Source: Pacificoceanicola sp049803835
Lineage (GTDB): Bacteria; Pseudomonadota; Alphaproteobacteria; Rhodobacterales; Rhodobacteraceae
Assembly: GCF_049803835.1 (NCBI RefSeq)
Contig: NZ_JBNAGK010000007.1
Span: forward strand, 186,001-250,000
Direction: 5' to 3'
Length of the DNA: 64,000 nt
Shown: positions 55,738 through 63,958 of the stretch, piece after piece
Layout of the letters: each line of letters starts with the position of its first letter
Numbering within the stretch: position 1 is the stretch's first letter
Notes under the pieces: generated by a model
Told to the model about the DNA's origin: nothing
What the model saw: the letters and a program-made list of their open reading frames with translations, nothing else
Databases searched by the model: none
Made by a program: the position numbers and the translations under genes

Positions 55738-56660
55738 TTACCCTTCCCCCGCATCTCGAGGTGCATGACGACCGCTTCCGGGCACTGACGCATCCGATGT
55801 CGAAACTGGAGCGGATCGCCGAGGGTTTCACCTGGACCGAAGGGCCGGTCTGGTTCGGCGACCGCGACGCCTTGCTGTTCTCCGACATTCCCTCGCGGCG
55901 GATCATGCAATGGTCGGAGACGACCGGCGTGACGCTGTATCGGGGCGAGAGTGGCTTCAACAACGGCAACACGCGGGACCGGAAGGGGCGGCTGATCGGC
56001 TGCCGCCACGGGTCTCGGGACGTGGTGCGCACGGAGCATGACGGAGGCCTCACGGTCGTGGCCTCAGAATGGCAGGGCAAGCGGCTCAACTCGCCGAACG
56101 ACGTCGTGGTGAGTGCTGATGGCGCGATCTGGTTCACCGATCCGACCTACGGCATCATCTCGGACTTCGAAGGCTATCGCGCCGAGCCGGAACAGCCGGT
56201 GCGCGGCGTCTACCGGGTTGCGTCGGATGGGACGATGAGCCTCGCGGTCAACGATTTCGCGCAGCCGAACGGGCTGTGTTTCTCGCCGGACGAGAAGATG
56301 CTATACATTGCCGAAAGCGGGTCGAGCCATGATGACGCGGTGCCCAGCGTGATCCGGAAGTTTGCCCATGTAGACGGGACGCTGACCGACCGCGGCGTCT
56401 TTGCCACCATCGACACCGGCCTGCCGGACGGCATCCGCTGCGACAGCACGGGCAACCTGTGGTCGTCGGCGGCGGACGGGGTGCATTGCTTTGCCCCGGA
56501 CGGCACGCTGCTTGGCAAGATCCTCGTGCCGGAACTGGTATCGAACCTGTGTTTCGGCGGGCCGGACGGGCGGCGGATGTTCATTACCGCGACGACCTCG
56601 GTCTATCGGGTCTTCGTCGATGCGGAAGGGGCGGAGCCCTGGACCCGGGGGCGCGGCTGA
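55734..56660 (+). CDS. SMP-30/gluconolactonase family protein
   Basis: Calcium-dependent six-bladed beta-propeller lactonase family (SGL), 308 residues. Metal-ligand motifs: TEGPVWFGDRDALLFSDIP near residue 35, LNSPNDVVVSADGAIWFTDP near 120, QPNGLCFSPDEKMLYIAES near 178, LPDGIRCDSTGNLW near 228. Translationally coupled to the importer, it probably hydrolyses a sugar lactone made from, or imported as, the transported substrate. No sugar dehydrogenase is in the operon, so the lactone may be the substrate itself. Confidence 0.9.
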   Translation: MITLPPHLEVHDDRFRALTHPMSKLERIAEGFTWTEGPVWFGDRDALLFSDIPSRRIMQWSETTGVTLYRGESGFNNGNTRDRKGRLIGCRHGSRDVVRTEHDGGLTVVASEWQGKRLNSPNDVVVSADGAIWFTDPTYGIISDFEGYRAEPEQPVRGVYRVASDGTMSLAVNDFAQPNGLCFSPDEKMLYIAESGSSHDDAVPSVIRKFAHVDGTLTDRGVFATIDTGLPDGIRCDSTGNLWSSAADGVHCFAPDGTLLGKILVPELVSNLCFGGPDGRRMFITATTSVYRVFVDAEGAEPWTRGRG

Positions 56661-56903
56661 CCCATAGGCCCGCGTATGTGCCGCAGGCTCGGGAGAAACG
56701 AGACATCGCCGCCGGGGCTGGTCGTGTCTTGACTGAGGGATAGAGATGCCGAGACCTCTGCAGGGTCGCTGGACAGGATGAGCAGTCCTGCCCACCGACG
56801 TTGCAGCGCAATTGCGGTTCGCAGACGCATTTTGGGTGCGGGCCGTGGTGTGACGTCGACTGCCTCGTGATTTCGGCCCGGCGGGCAGCCGGCGCAGTGT
56901 CAA

Positions 56904-56931
56904 CCGGGCCGCGAATGGCGTCGCGGCCCGG
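56904..56931. terminator. Hairpin between SMP-30 and YHS genes
   Basis: Perfect 11-base arms CCGGGCCGCGA / TCGCGGCCCGG with a 6-base loop, 9 bases beyond the YHS gene stop and 243 bases after the SMP-30 stop. It can serve convergent transcripts. The remaining 280-base gap shows nothing else. Confidence 0.6.
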
Positions 56932-56940
56932 TCCTGTCGA

Positions 56941-57414
56941 TCAGAGGTCGCCGACCGGCGTCGCCATGATCCCAGGCCACTTTTCAAAGGCCCCGTCGAT
57001 CACGGTCTGCTTGTCCTCGAGGTACTTCTCGAAGATGGACTGGTTCACGAACAGGTAGAGCTTGCCGTCCACGATGTCGGCATAGCGCACATCCCCGTCC
57101 AGCTTCTTGCCGACGTAGACACCGAAGGCGCAGAACCCGCCGAACTGCGGCAGAAGTGCCGCCGGGTCGGCGTCGAACGCGGCCTGTGCCTCGGCGGTCG
57201 CGAAATAGTAGTCGACACCGTCATGCGCGGAGGTGAACCCGGCGTCACCGATCATCGGCGCGTCGGAGCGGAACATCGACACCGGGTCGAAGCCGTGCAG
57301 GCCCAGCGGGTTGCCCGTCAGAGTCAGGCCGTTCGAAACGTTCACCTCGTCGGCGGCAAAGGCGGCGGAAGAGAGCGCAAGCAAGGTCGTGGTCACAAGG
57401 GCAGTCAGTTTCAT
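56941..57414 (-). CDS. Exported YHS-domain protein
   Basis: 157 residues with signal peptide MKLTALVTTTLLALSSAAFA, so periplasmic. The YHS-like core has GNPLGLHGFDPVSMF near residue 35, DYYFATAEAQAAFDADPAALLPQFGGFCAFGV near 70-100, and a C-terminal helix. YHS domains bind metals or act in redox and copper proteins; a single cysteine here is noteworthy. It follows the cysteine hydrolase gene after 36 bases and is probably co-transcribed. Confidence 0.85.
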   Translation of the reverse strand: MKLTALVTTTLLALSSAAFAADEVNVSNGLTLTGNPLGLHGFDPVSMFRSDAPMIGDAGFTSAHDGVDYYFATAEAQAAFDADPAALLPQFGGFCAFGVYVGKKLDGDVRYADIVDGKLYLFVNQSIFEKYLEDKQTVIDGAFEKWPGIMATPVGDL

Positions 57415-57450
57415 GGAAAGGTTCCTTTTCTGGAGGTTGGGGAGGGGAGG

Positions 57451-58299
57451 TCAGGCGCCACGGGCGATGCGGGAGACGGCGTCGTCCGTCCACCACACGC
57501 CATTGGCGACCATTCGGAAATTGATGATGGCAGCGAGATAGCCGTCGCCCTCGGGGACCTTTGCCCCGGCGGTGGCATCGCGCACGACGGCGACTTCGTA
57601 GCCCAGCTCGAGCAGCTCGTAGAGGTGCGCCTGGGTGCACAGGTTGGCGGACATGCCGGCGAGGATGACCTTGTCGATACCGCGCTTGCGCAGCTGCAGG
57701 TTCAGGTCGTTCTGAGCGGGCCCGTAGACCTTGTGCGGCGAACAGACGATGGTCTCGCCATCCTCGATGTACGGCTTGTACTGTGGCATCCAGTCCGCGC
57801 CGGATCCGTCGAACCCGTCGAGCGACAGGGCATCCGGACGGTCGAACATGCCGATGCCGTGCATGGTCTTTTCGAGGGTGCCTTCGAAATGCCAGCGGTG
57901 GTCGTGCGGGTAGTAGTAATGCGGCGAGATGAACACCGGCATCCCCGCCGCCTTTGCGGCCACGAAGAGGCGCTCGATATTGTCGACCGTGCCCTGTTCG
58001 GTCACGCTTTCGCCGACGACGCCCCAGGTCACGCCGTCCTCGGACAGGAAGTCGATCTGCGGATCGGTTACCACCAGCGCGGTGCGGCCGGGCGCGATCT
58101 CCATGTCGATCTGCGGCAGGCCGGGCGTGTCCGGGTCGGCATAGGCCGCGCGGGCGGCGGGCGTTGCGGCTCGGGCGGCACCGGCGGCCAGCGCCGTTGC
58201 CCCGGTCGCCGCAGCCCCGGCCAGCAGGCGGCGGCGCGCCGTGTCGACACGCTCCGGTGTCGCATCGCATCCGCAGGTTTCGTGTCTTTCGTGGGTCAT
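57451..58299 (-). CDS. Tat-exported isochorismatase-like cysteine hydrolase
   Basis: Isochorismatase-superfamily hydrolase, 282 residues. The N-terminus has a twin-arginine signal (ARRRLLAGAAATGATALAAGA near residue 20), preceded by the Cys/His-rich segment HERHETCGCD. Catalytic Asp-Lys-Cys triad: VVTDPQIDF near 75, SPHKVYGPA near 187 and GMSANLCTQ near 218. The family hydrolyses amides, ureido groups or vinyl ethers; periplasmic location is unusual for it. Substrate unknown. Confidence 0.87.
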   Translation of the reverse strand: MTHERHETCGCDATPERVDTARRRLLAGAAATGATALAAGAARAATPAARAAYADPDTPGLPQIDMEIAPGRTALVVTDPQIDFLSEDGVTWGVVGESVTEQGTVDNIERLFVAAKAAGMPVFISPHYYYPHDHRWHFEGTLEKTMHGIGMFDRPDALSLDGFDGSGADWMPQYKPYIEDGETIVCSPHKVYGPAQNDLNLQLRKRGIDKVILAGMSANLCTQAHLYELLELGYEVAVVRDATAGAKVPEGDGYLAAIINFRMVANGVWWTDDAVSRIARGA

Positions 58300-58459
58300 G
58301 GTCTTTCTCTCCTTCTTGGTTTGGGTCTTGGGAAAAGGCGGGCACGCACCATCCCGGCGCGCGCGCAGGAACGTCGCGGTCGAGATCTTGTCTCGCGTTG
58401 GGCGGTGGGTATGGTCCCGGTCGGGACCGGGTCGGTGGCTTGTCAGCAGCCAGACACCA

Positions 58460-58750
58460 TCAGTCGATGTCCGCCGGCAGGACGCAGGCGCAACGCGGTG
58501 GCCACGTCGGGTCGGACGGCTCGCTTATCGGGCTCTGGTCCGTGTCGGGCAGCCTGGCATCCTGCGCCCGGACCGGGCCGGACATCAGGATCAGGGTTGT
58601 GATGACCCCCGTGGCCAGCGCCGCGGCGGCGGCCATGGCGAGCAGCTGCACCGCTTCATTGAACAGGGCGCGGCCCGGACGCGGGCGGGCAGGGTGGCGC
58701 CAGGCGCCGCAGGACGGGTCTGCCGGGCGGAGGACTGCGGTGGAGCGCAT
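58460..58750 (-). CDS. Small single-pass membrane protein
   Basis: 96 residues, unrecognised. One clear membrane segment (AVQLLAMAAAAALATGVITTLILM near residues 32-56) is followed by a short Pro/Asp-rich tail with CxC near the end (PPRCACVLPADID). GAAAGGA precedes the ATG. It lies between the AraC gene and the hydrolase gene, same strand. Coding is likely but unproven. Confidence 0.55.
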   Translation of the reverse strand: MRSTAVLRPADPSCGAWRHPARPRPGRALFNEAVQLLAMAAAAALATGVITTLILMSGPVRAQDARLPDTDQSPISEPSDPTWPPRCACVLPADID

Positions 58751-58817
58751 GTGAAAATCCTTTCGGTTTCCGGTTTCTTTCAGGAAAGCGCCTGGCCTTC
58801 CCGGTGATGAAGCCAGA

Positions 58818-59900
58818 TTAGACCGTGGCCCGCTCGCCGGTATCGACGCGCCCTGCCAGCCTTTGGACCGTCTCTGCCACCTGTCCCCGCGGTGTCCCGA
58901 GCGCGGCGCTGCGGTACTGTGCCGGAGCCTGTCCGACCCGGCGTTTGAAGGCACGGCCAAAGCTGCTTTGTTCGGAGAAGCCGGTCAGGAAGGCGACTTC
59001 GGCAATGCTGCAATCGCCCCTTTGCAGAAGCTCCCGCGCCAGACCGATCTGCACGTCCTGCACCACGTCCCGAAACGTCGTCCCCTCGTCGGAAAGCCGG
59101 CGAAAGAAGGTGCGTTCGCTCATGCCCATGTCGCGGGCCAGCGTGGCGGCCTGCGGCACGCCGGTGCTGAGCGCCGACGACAGGCGGCGGCACAGGTCGT
59201 CGCGCAGCGTGCTTCCGGCGCTGACGGTGCCGAACTCGGTGTCGAGGTGCCGCGTGAGATAATCCGACAGTGCGTCGTCGCCCAGCCGGTTCGGCATCCG
59301 AAGCGCCGCTTCAGACAGGACGACAGCGTCCCGATCCGCGCCAAAGATCACGGGGCAGCCGAAGGTTGCGGCATAGCGCGCCGGATCGCAGCGGGAGGCA
59401 TGGCGGAAGCTGACACGCACCGGGGCTAGAGGCCCGTCGACAAAAGCCCGTGCATTGTGGACCAGCCCGGCCAGTGCGCATTCGTTGCGCAGCGACAGGG
59501 CGCGGTGGTCCCCGGTGCAGATCTCCAGAACCACCTGCGGTTCGGGCCCGGTTTCGTCGAGACGATAGGTGGCGGTGTCGGTCAACAGACGGAAATACCG
59601 TTCCAACCGCACCAGCGACGCCCGCAGCGTCGGTGCGGCCTTTATCGCCAGCCCCAGAACGCCGAGATCGTCCATCCGGATGGACCGGGCATAGGCGTCG
59701 ACCAGCGCGACACGGTCGTAATGGCGGGTTTCGATCCAGTCGATCAGCTCGAAGAACTCGCGGTCCCCGATGCGACCGTCCGGCAGCGGCGACAGGCGCA
59801 ACACGGGGACCGCATCGGACAGGACCGTGCCGTCCGGGTGCAAGGACAGGCCGACAGTCTTGGCGAGGGCATGGACGAAGGCAGCGGTGACGGTGGGCAT
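58818..59900 (-). CDS. AraC-family regulator (Arabinose_bd type)
   Basis: 360 residues. The N-terminal ~190-residue ligand domain (DYARS-type OruR/ArgR-like 'Arabinose_bd': VLGLAIKAAPTLRASLVRLERYFRLL near 80-105) is followed by a C-terminal double HTH (TLARDMGMSERTFFRRLSDEG near 260; SIAEVAFLTGFSEQSSFGRAFKRRVG near 300). It probably controls the downstream YHS/hydrolase genes or the upstream PPOX/DUF1348 genes, all on the same strand. Confidence 0.9.
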   Translation of the reverse strand: MPTVTAAFVHALAKTVGLSLHPDGTVLSDAVPVLRLSPLPDGRIGDREFFELIDWIETRHYDRVALVDAYARSIRMDDLGVLGLAIKAAPTLRASLVRLERYFRLLTDTATYRLDETGPEPQVVLEICTGDHRALSLRNECALAGLVHNARAFVDGPLAPVRVSFRHASRCDPARYAATFGCPVIFGADRDAVVLSEAALRMPNRLGDDALSDYLTRHLDTEFGTVSAGSTLRDDLCRRLSSALSTGVPQAATLARDMGMSERTFFRRLSDEGTTFRDVVQDVQIGLARELLQRGDCSIAEVAFLTGFSEQSSFGRAFKRRVGQAPAQYRSAALGTPRGQVAETVQRLAGRVDTGERATV

Positions 59901-59967
59901 GGCAGACTCCGGTGAGTGGGGGTGGACAAGGAAAAGCCGCCTCCGGGTGGAAGCGGCTCAGGGCGTG

Positions 59968-60507
59968 TCAGGGGAGGGCGCGATGCTCCGCCTCGGTCAG
60001 GCGGCGCGGGATATGGCGGGAACAGTTCCAGTCGAAGGCCGCGACCGCGATCACCACGGCCCGTTCCGCCATCGGGCCATCGCCTTGCAGGCGCGCGATC
60101 AGGGCAGGGTCCTCGCTGATCGTGGCACGGCCCAGCAGCTTCAGACGCCGCGCCCGGGCGAAGTCGATGGCCAGGATGGAGATGCGGTCATTGCCGCGCA
60201 GGTTGCCGGTGCTGATGTACTGGCGGTTCCCGCTGTAGTCGGCGTATGCGATGGTCTGCGCGTCCAGAACCTTGAGAAAGCCGGGCGCACCGCCCCGGAA
60301 CTGGACATAGGGCCAGCCATCCTCGGTCACGGTGCCCTGGAAGACGCCGTCGCGGGCCTCGATGAAAGCGGTCTCGCGCGGGCCGAGCCAGGCCCCGGTG
60401 CGGGTGTCGTTCGCGAGGGCGCGGTCATAGAGATGCGCCGACCCCAGACGGTGCTGCTCCGCCCGGACGGCGGGGGTGAAGGCGATGTGGGCATAGGCGC
60501 TGGCCAT
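59968..60507 (-). CDS. Pyridoxamine 5'-phosphate oxidase-like flavin protein
   Basis: Split-barrel FMN-binding family protein, 179 residues. Motifs: RDGVFQGTVTEDGWPYVQFRGG near residue 53, YADYSGNRQYISTGNL near 90 and AIDFARARRLKLLGRA near 118. Distinct from true PdxH; these proteins are general F420/FMN-linked oxidoreductases. Eight bases separate it from the DUF1348 stop. Confidence 0.87.
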   Translation of the reverse strand: MASAYAHIAFTPAVRAEQHRLGSAHLYDRALANDTRTGAWLGPRETAFIEARDGVFQGTVTEDGWPYVQFRGGAPGFLKVLDAQTIAYADYSGNRQYISTGNLRGNDRISILAIDFARARRLKLLGRATISEDPALIARLQGDGPMAERAVVIAVAAFDWNCSRHIPRRLTEAEHRALP

Positions 60508-60515
60508 GGTGATCC

Positions 60516-60980
60516 TCACAATCCAAGGTCGGACAGGCCGGGATGGCCGTCCGGACGCGGCCCTTGCGGCCAGTGCATCAGGCGGTCGTCCGCGGAAATC
60601 GGCAGGTCGTTGATCGACGCGATCCGGCGCTGCATCAGGCCGTCGGGTGCGAAGTCCCAGTTCTCGTTGCCATAGGCGCGGAACCATTGGCCGCTGTCGT
60701 CGCGGTACTCGTAGGCAAAACGCACGGCGATGCGGTTGCCGTCATGGGCCCAAAGCTCCTTGATCAGGCGGTAGTCGTGTTCGCGCTGCCATTTCCGGGT
60801 CAGGAAGGCGGTGATGGCGGCGCGGCCCGACAGATGTTCGGCGCGGTTGCGCCACTGGCTGTCGGGCGTGTAGGCGGCTGCCACCTGTTCGGGCTGGCGC
60901 CCGTTCCAGGCGTTTTCGGCGAGCCGGACCTTGCGGGCGGCGCTTTCGGCATCGAAAGGGGGAAGCGGGGGACGGGTCAT
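60516..60980 (-). CDS. DUF1348 / NTF2-like protein
   Basis: Small alpha+beta barrel protein, 154 residues (SnoaL-like fold). DUF1348 hallmarks: AENAWNGRQPEQVAAAYTPD near residue 21, WRNRAEHLSGRAAI near 43, FAYEYRDDSGQWFRAYGNENW near 88 and RRIASINDLPI near 118. Function not established; often beside redox genes. Confidence 0.88.
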   Translation of the reverse strand: MTRPPLPPFDAESAARKVRLAENAWNGRQPEQVAAAYTPDSQWRNRAEHLSGRAAITAFLTRKWQREHDYRLIKELWAHDGNRIAVRFAYEYRDDSGQWFRAYGNENWDFAPDGLMQRRIASINDLPISADDRLMHWPQGPRPDGHPGLSDLGL

Positions 60981-61059
60981 GGGATTTTTCCTTGGTCAAG
61001 GTGGGCGTCCCGGCGGCAACAGGGGAGGGAGGAAACCGGGACGCCCCAGGGGGGAGGGT

Positions 61060-61608
61060 TTACGCGGCGCTGCGCGATACGGCGGGGAAGTCGATCGGCG
61101 TGCCGAAGGCTTCGTTGAGGTAATTGGTCAGCGTGTTCAGCGCGACATGGGCCACGATCTCGACAATCTGCGCGTCGCTGTATCCGGCCATCCGCACGGC
61201 CTCGACATCGGCTTCACTCACGGTGCCACGGGCTTCGACCAGCCTGACCGCGAACCGCACGGCGGCATCCGCTTTGGGATCTGTCGATCCGCCCCGCCGG
61301 TTTGCGGCGATCTCGGCATCGTCGAGTTTTGCCACGGCTTTGCCGAGGTAGCTGTGTGCGGCAAGGCAATAGTCGCAGCCGTTGCGCTCAGCGACGGCGA
61401 GCGCGATGCGTTCACGGGTGGCGGCGGGCAAGTCCCCCTTGGCGAGCGCTCCGCTCAGCCCGAGGTAGCCCTGCAAGGCGGCGGGGCTGTTCGAGGTGAG
61501 GCGGAACAGGTTGGGCACGGAGCCGAGCGACGCCTTCACGGCCTCCAGCGCGGGGCGGGCGGCAATCGGGGCGTCGTCGATGGTGTCGGGAAGGGCAATG
61601 CGGGTCAT
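61060..61608 (-). CDS. Carboxymuconolactone decarboxylase/AhpD-like protein
   Basis: Alkylhydroperoxidase-type protein, 182 residues. The redox motif NGCDYCLAAHS near residue 75 (CxxC plus His) indicates thiol peroxidase chemistry rather than lactone decarboxylation. Start 61608 is chosen because homology begins at MTRIALPD; a longer frame reaches into the operator zone. It is divergent from a TetR gene with two dyads between, so likely induced by an electrophile or peroxide sensed by that regulator. Confidence 0.9.
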   Translation of the reverse strand: MTRIALPDTIDDAPIAARPALEAVKASLGSVPNLFRLTSNSPAALQGYLGLSGALAKGDLPAATRERIALAVAERNGCDYCLAAHSYLGKAVAKLDDAEIAANRRGGSTDPKADAAVRFAVRLVEARGTVSEADVEAVRMAGYSDAQIVEIVAHVALNTLTNYLNEAFGTPIDFPAVSRSAA

Positions 61609-61655
61609 TTGATGTCTCCTGTCTTGGGAATGGCGCTTGGTGCGCTCCCTATAGA

Positions 61656-61669
61656 ACAGACAGGTCTGT
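61656..61669. promoter_or_regulatory. TetR-type operator dyad, AhpD side
   Basis: ACAGAC-AG-GTCTGT, a perfect 6+6 inverted repeat 48 bases upstream of the AhpD-like start. Confidence 0.7.
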
Positions 61670-61755
61670 ATATTTGTCAAACCCCTTTCACCGGCATGTG
61701 ATCAGCGGGTCGCGTCGCAATCTGCTTGAAAAATGTGCCTGGAGGCGGCACATAT

Positions 61756-61769
61756 AGACAGAACTGTCT
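61756..61769. promoter_or_regulatory. TetR-type operator dyad, regulator side
   Basis: AGACAG-AA-CTGTCT, a perfect 6+6 inverted repeat 18 bases upstream of the tetR start. It shares the AGACAG/CTGTCT words with the first dyad, whose centre is exactly 100 bases away. Confidence 0.7.
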
Positions 61770-61786
61770 GATTATTCGGAAAAGAT

Positions 61787-62371
61787 ATGGCCCCGTCCCG
61801 CCGCGACCATCTGGTCGAAACCGCCCTGAAACTTTTCTACCGGAACGGCTTCAATGCCACCGGCATCGACACGATCCTCGCCGAATCGGGGGTCGCGAAG
61901 ATGACGCTCTACAAGCATTTCAGGTCCAAGGACGAGTTGATCCTCGCCGCGCTGACCCTGCGGGACGAGCGGTTCCGAAACTGGCTGATGACCGAAATGG
62001 AAAAGGCATCGACGGACCCGGAGGAACGGCTTCTGGCGATGTTCGACGCGCTGGAAACATGGTTTCGTGGCAAGGCCTTTCCCGGCCTCGGCTTCTCCGG
62101 CTGCGCCTTCATCAATGCCGCGGGCGAATTCTCCGACCCGTCCCATCCCGCCCATCGCCTCGCGGCCGAACACAAGACGCGCGTCGTCGAATACCTGACG
62201 AAGCTCTGCAAAGAGGCGGGTTTGAGAGGCCCCGCCGAACTCGCCGAAAAACTCGCGCTTCTGAAAGAAGGTGCCATCGCCACGGCGCATGTTCGATCCA
62301 TGCCTGAAGCGGCGGGTTTGGCGCGGGAGATGGCAGTAACCTTGATTGCCGCCAGCCGCGAGAAAAAGTGA
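61787..62371 (+). CDS. TetR/AcrR family regulator
   Basis: 194 residues. HTH NATGIDTILAESGVAKMTLYKHFRSKDELI spans residues ~23-52. The C-terminal domain (FPGLGFSGCAFINAAGEF near 103) has a lone cysteine in GC-A-FINA, which resembles thiol-sensing TetR regulators such as NemR relatives. Likely represses itself and the divergent AhpD-PPOX genes. Confidence 0.9.
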   Translation: MAPSRRDHLVETALKLFYRNGFNATGIDTILAESGVAKMTLYKHFRSKDELILAALTLRDERFRNWLMTEMEKASTDPEERLLAMFDALETWFRGKAFPGLGFSGCAFINAAGEFSDPSHPAHRLAAEHKTRVVEYLTKLCKEAGLRGPAELAEKLALLKEGAIATAHVRSMPEAAGLAREMAVTLIAASREKK

Positions 62372-62391
62372 TCGCAGTTTGGGGCGCGCTG

Positions 62392-62528
62392 GGTTCTGTT
62401 GCCCAAGTCGGTGGCTGGCCAGGGTTCTCCTTTTCCCGGACACATCTGTTGTAGGGCCTCCGTGACAGGGATGCCGGGCGCAACCTGGCCGTTCAGGACG
62501 GCGATGCAGGCCTGGCGTTCGACGTTTC
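62392..62528 (-). pseudogene. 3' scrap of an IS5-family transposase
   Basis: The minus strand reads VERQACIAVLNGQVAPGIPVTEALQQMCPGKGEPW, the C-terminus of the IS5-type transposase (compare DFERQVAEIQT and GIPVAEV at 23803-24399). The element end GGTTCTGTTGCCCAAGTC is at 62392-62409. Everything upstream in the transposase is gone. Confidence 0.7.
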
Positions 62529-62722
62529 GGGCCATGCCCCGCCCGGGGAACGTCGGCGGGCCCCGGCGCGTGAACGCTTCATTGCAGGCTTGCCCGTTCC
62601 CGGTCCTGAAGACCGGGGGATAGGCCTGCTCTTGCCTCCCGCGCTGGATTTACGACAGGATTCCCTCACCGGATGTGTGCATCACGGGCGAGTTCGGCAC
62701 GGAGCCATCCTTGAAGACGTCT

Positions 62723-63523
62723 CTAGCGTTGCCCGGACTTGCCGATCAGGCGCGCATTTTCCAAGGCAATCACGCTTTGTGCGGCGAAAATCTGTGCGGA
62801 CCGTAGCGCGTCCTCCGAGAAAGGGCGCACCGACTGCCTGTAGATGCTGAATGCGCCGACAAGGCGGTCTGCGGCCACCATCGGGATCGCAACAAAAGAC
62901 CGGGCGCCGCCCAGATCCGCCGTGGCAAAGCGCAACGGGTCATCCGTGCGGTACAGCGCCTCCGATTTCACATCCATGATGTTGACCACGGCACGTTGCG
63001 AGACCATCCTGCCAAGCCCGGTCTGATCGCTCACGCTGAAGGTGCCATTCTCATCGAGCCAGTCCTGAAAGGCGGTCGGAATGCCAAGGGTAAAGCTGGC
63101 CCGAAACCTCTTGTGCTCCCGATATTCGAACAGGATACCAAACTCCGCATCGCACAGGTCCAGGGCGTAGCGCAGGATCGCCGGCATCACGAGGCTCAGA
63201 TCGCCGTGCGAGGCGCCGATGATCCGCAAGACCTCGCTCAGCGCCTTTTCACGGCTGAGGGCTTCTTCGAGGCTCAACGCGAGTTCGGAAATGATTGCCG
63301 CGTGGTCCACATCGCTGCGCGGGCTGGCGGCGACGCCATCGAGGCGGCCCGCCAGTTCGACCTTGGAGGACACCTCGAGCTTGCGATAGATCGTCGCCAG
63401 GTGGGTCCGCACGGTCGAGGGCGCGATGTGCAGGTCAGACGCGATGTCCTGATAGCTGCACCCGGCAGCATAGCGTTCGGCGATCTGCCTTTCACGCGGG
63501 CTCAATTCGGTTTCGTCGACCAT
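62723..63523 (-). CDS. LuxR-HTH plus GAF regulator, probably shortened
   Basis: 266 residues in the unusual order HTH first, sensor second. The LuxR/GerE HTH (LSPRERQIAERYAAGCSYQDIA...STVRTHLATIYRKLEV) occupies ~5-55, then a linker helix, then a GAF domain ~95-262 ending FAAQSVIALENARLIGKSGQR. In proteins I know with this order, the ENARL helix continues into a kinase, cyclase or second GAF domain; here a stop comes at once, about 200 bases from an IS5 scrap. ATG 63523 is chosen; a TTG 30 bases upstream is possible. It may still act as a stand-alone regulator. Confidence 0.75.
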   Translation of the reverse strand: MVDETELSPRERQIAERYAAGCSYQDIASDLHIAPSTVRTHLATIYRKLEVSSKVELAGRLDGVAASPRSDVDHAAIISELALSLEEALSREKALSEVLRIIGASHGDLSLVMPAILRYALDLCDAEFGILFEYREHKRFRASFTLGIPTAFQDWLDENGTFSVSDQTGLGRMVSQRAVVNIMDVKSEALYRTDDPLRFATADLGGARSFVAIPMVAADRLVGAFSIYRQSVRPFSEDALRSAQIFAAQSVIALENARLIGKSGQR

Positions 63524-63703
63524 ATGGCAAAATCCGTCTGCTATCCCGGTCAAAGGGTATCAAACGCCACCCGCCGGGCAATCCTGCAGTTGCTGTAGGC
63601 GAATACAGCAGGGCGGCCGCTGAAATTACTGCATCTGCCCGATACGCAGCACGGGGCCGACCGTATAGGCTGACCGCGAACCACCTGCATGAGGGCAAAC
63701 GCC

Positions 63704-63958
63704 ATGACACCATTCGACACCGCCAGGGCAGTCTTCGAGGCCTGCGAAACCGGCAAAGGGTGCGAGGTCCGCGCGGCATGTTGTGCCGAAGACGCGATCT
63801 GTTCCTGTCGGACCGACGCCATGGACGAGACCCGGGACCCCGCCCTGGCCACGCCTGCCGATTGCGCCTGTGTCGCGCAGGGCGACGGCAACAGGATCAC
63901 CCACAGGACCGGGATCGGGAACGATGTGCAGGCCCTGAGCGGGCTGGGGTGGGTGTGA
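63704..63958 (+). CDS. Short SnoaL-like protein, possibly frameshifted
   Basis: 84 residues. The N-terminal ~40 (FDTARAVFEACETGKGCEVRAACC) resembles SnoaL/NTF2-like proteins of 130+ residues. After AICSCRTDAM the translation stops resembling the family and runs to TGA, so it may be a decayed gene. The stop overlaps the next ATG (TGATG), so it could survive as a coupling leader. Confidence 0.45.
   Translation: MTPFDTARAVFEACETGKGCEVRAACCAEDAICSCRTDAMDETRDPALATPADCACVAQGDGNRITHRTGIGNDVQALSGLGWV

Noticed and set aside
61021..61055. GGGGAGGG words resembling the palindromic repeat family
   Set aside because: They lack the inverted CCCTCCCC arm and the C-rich flank of the two true copies.
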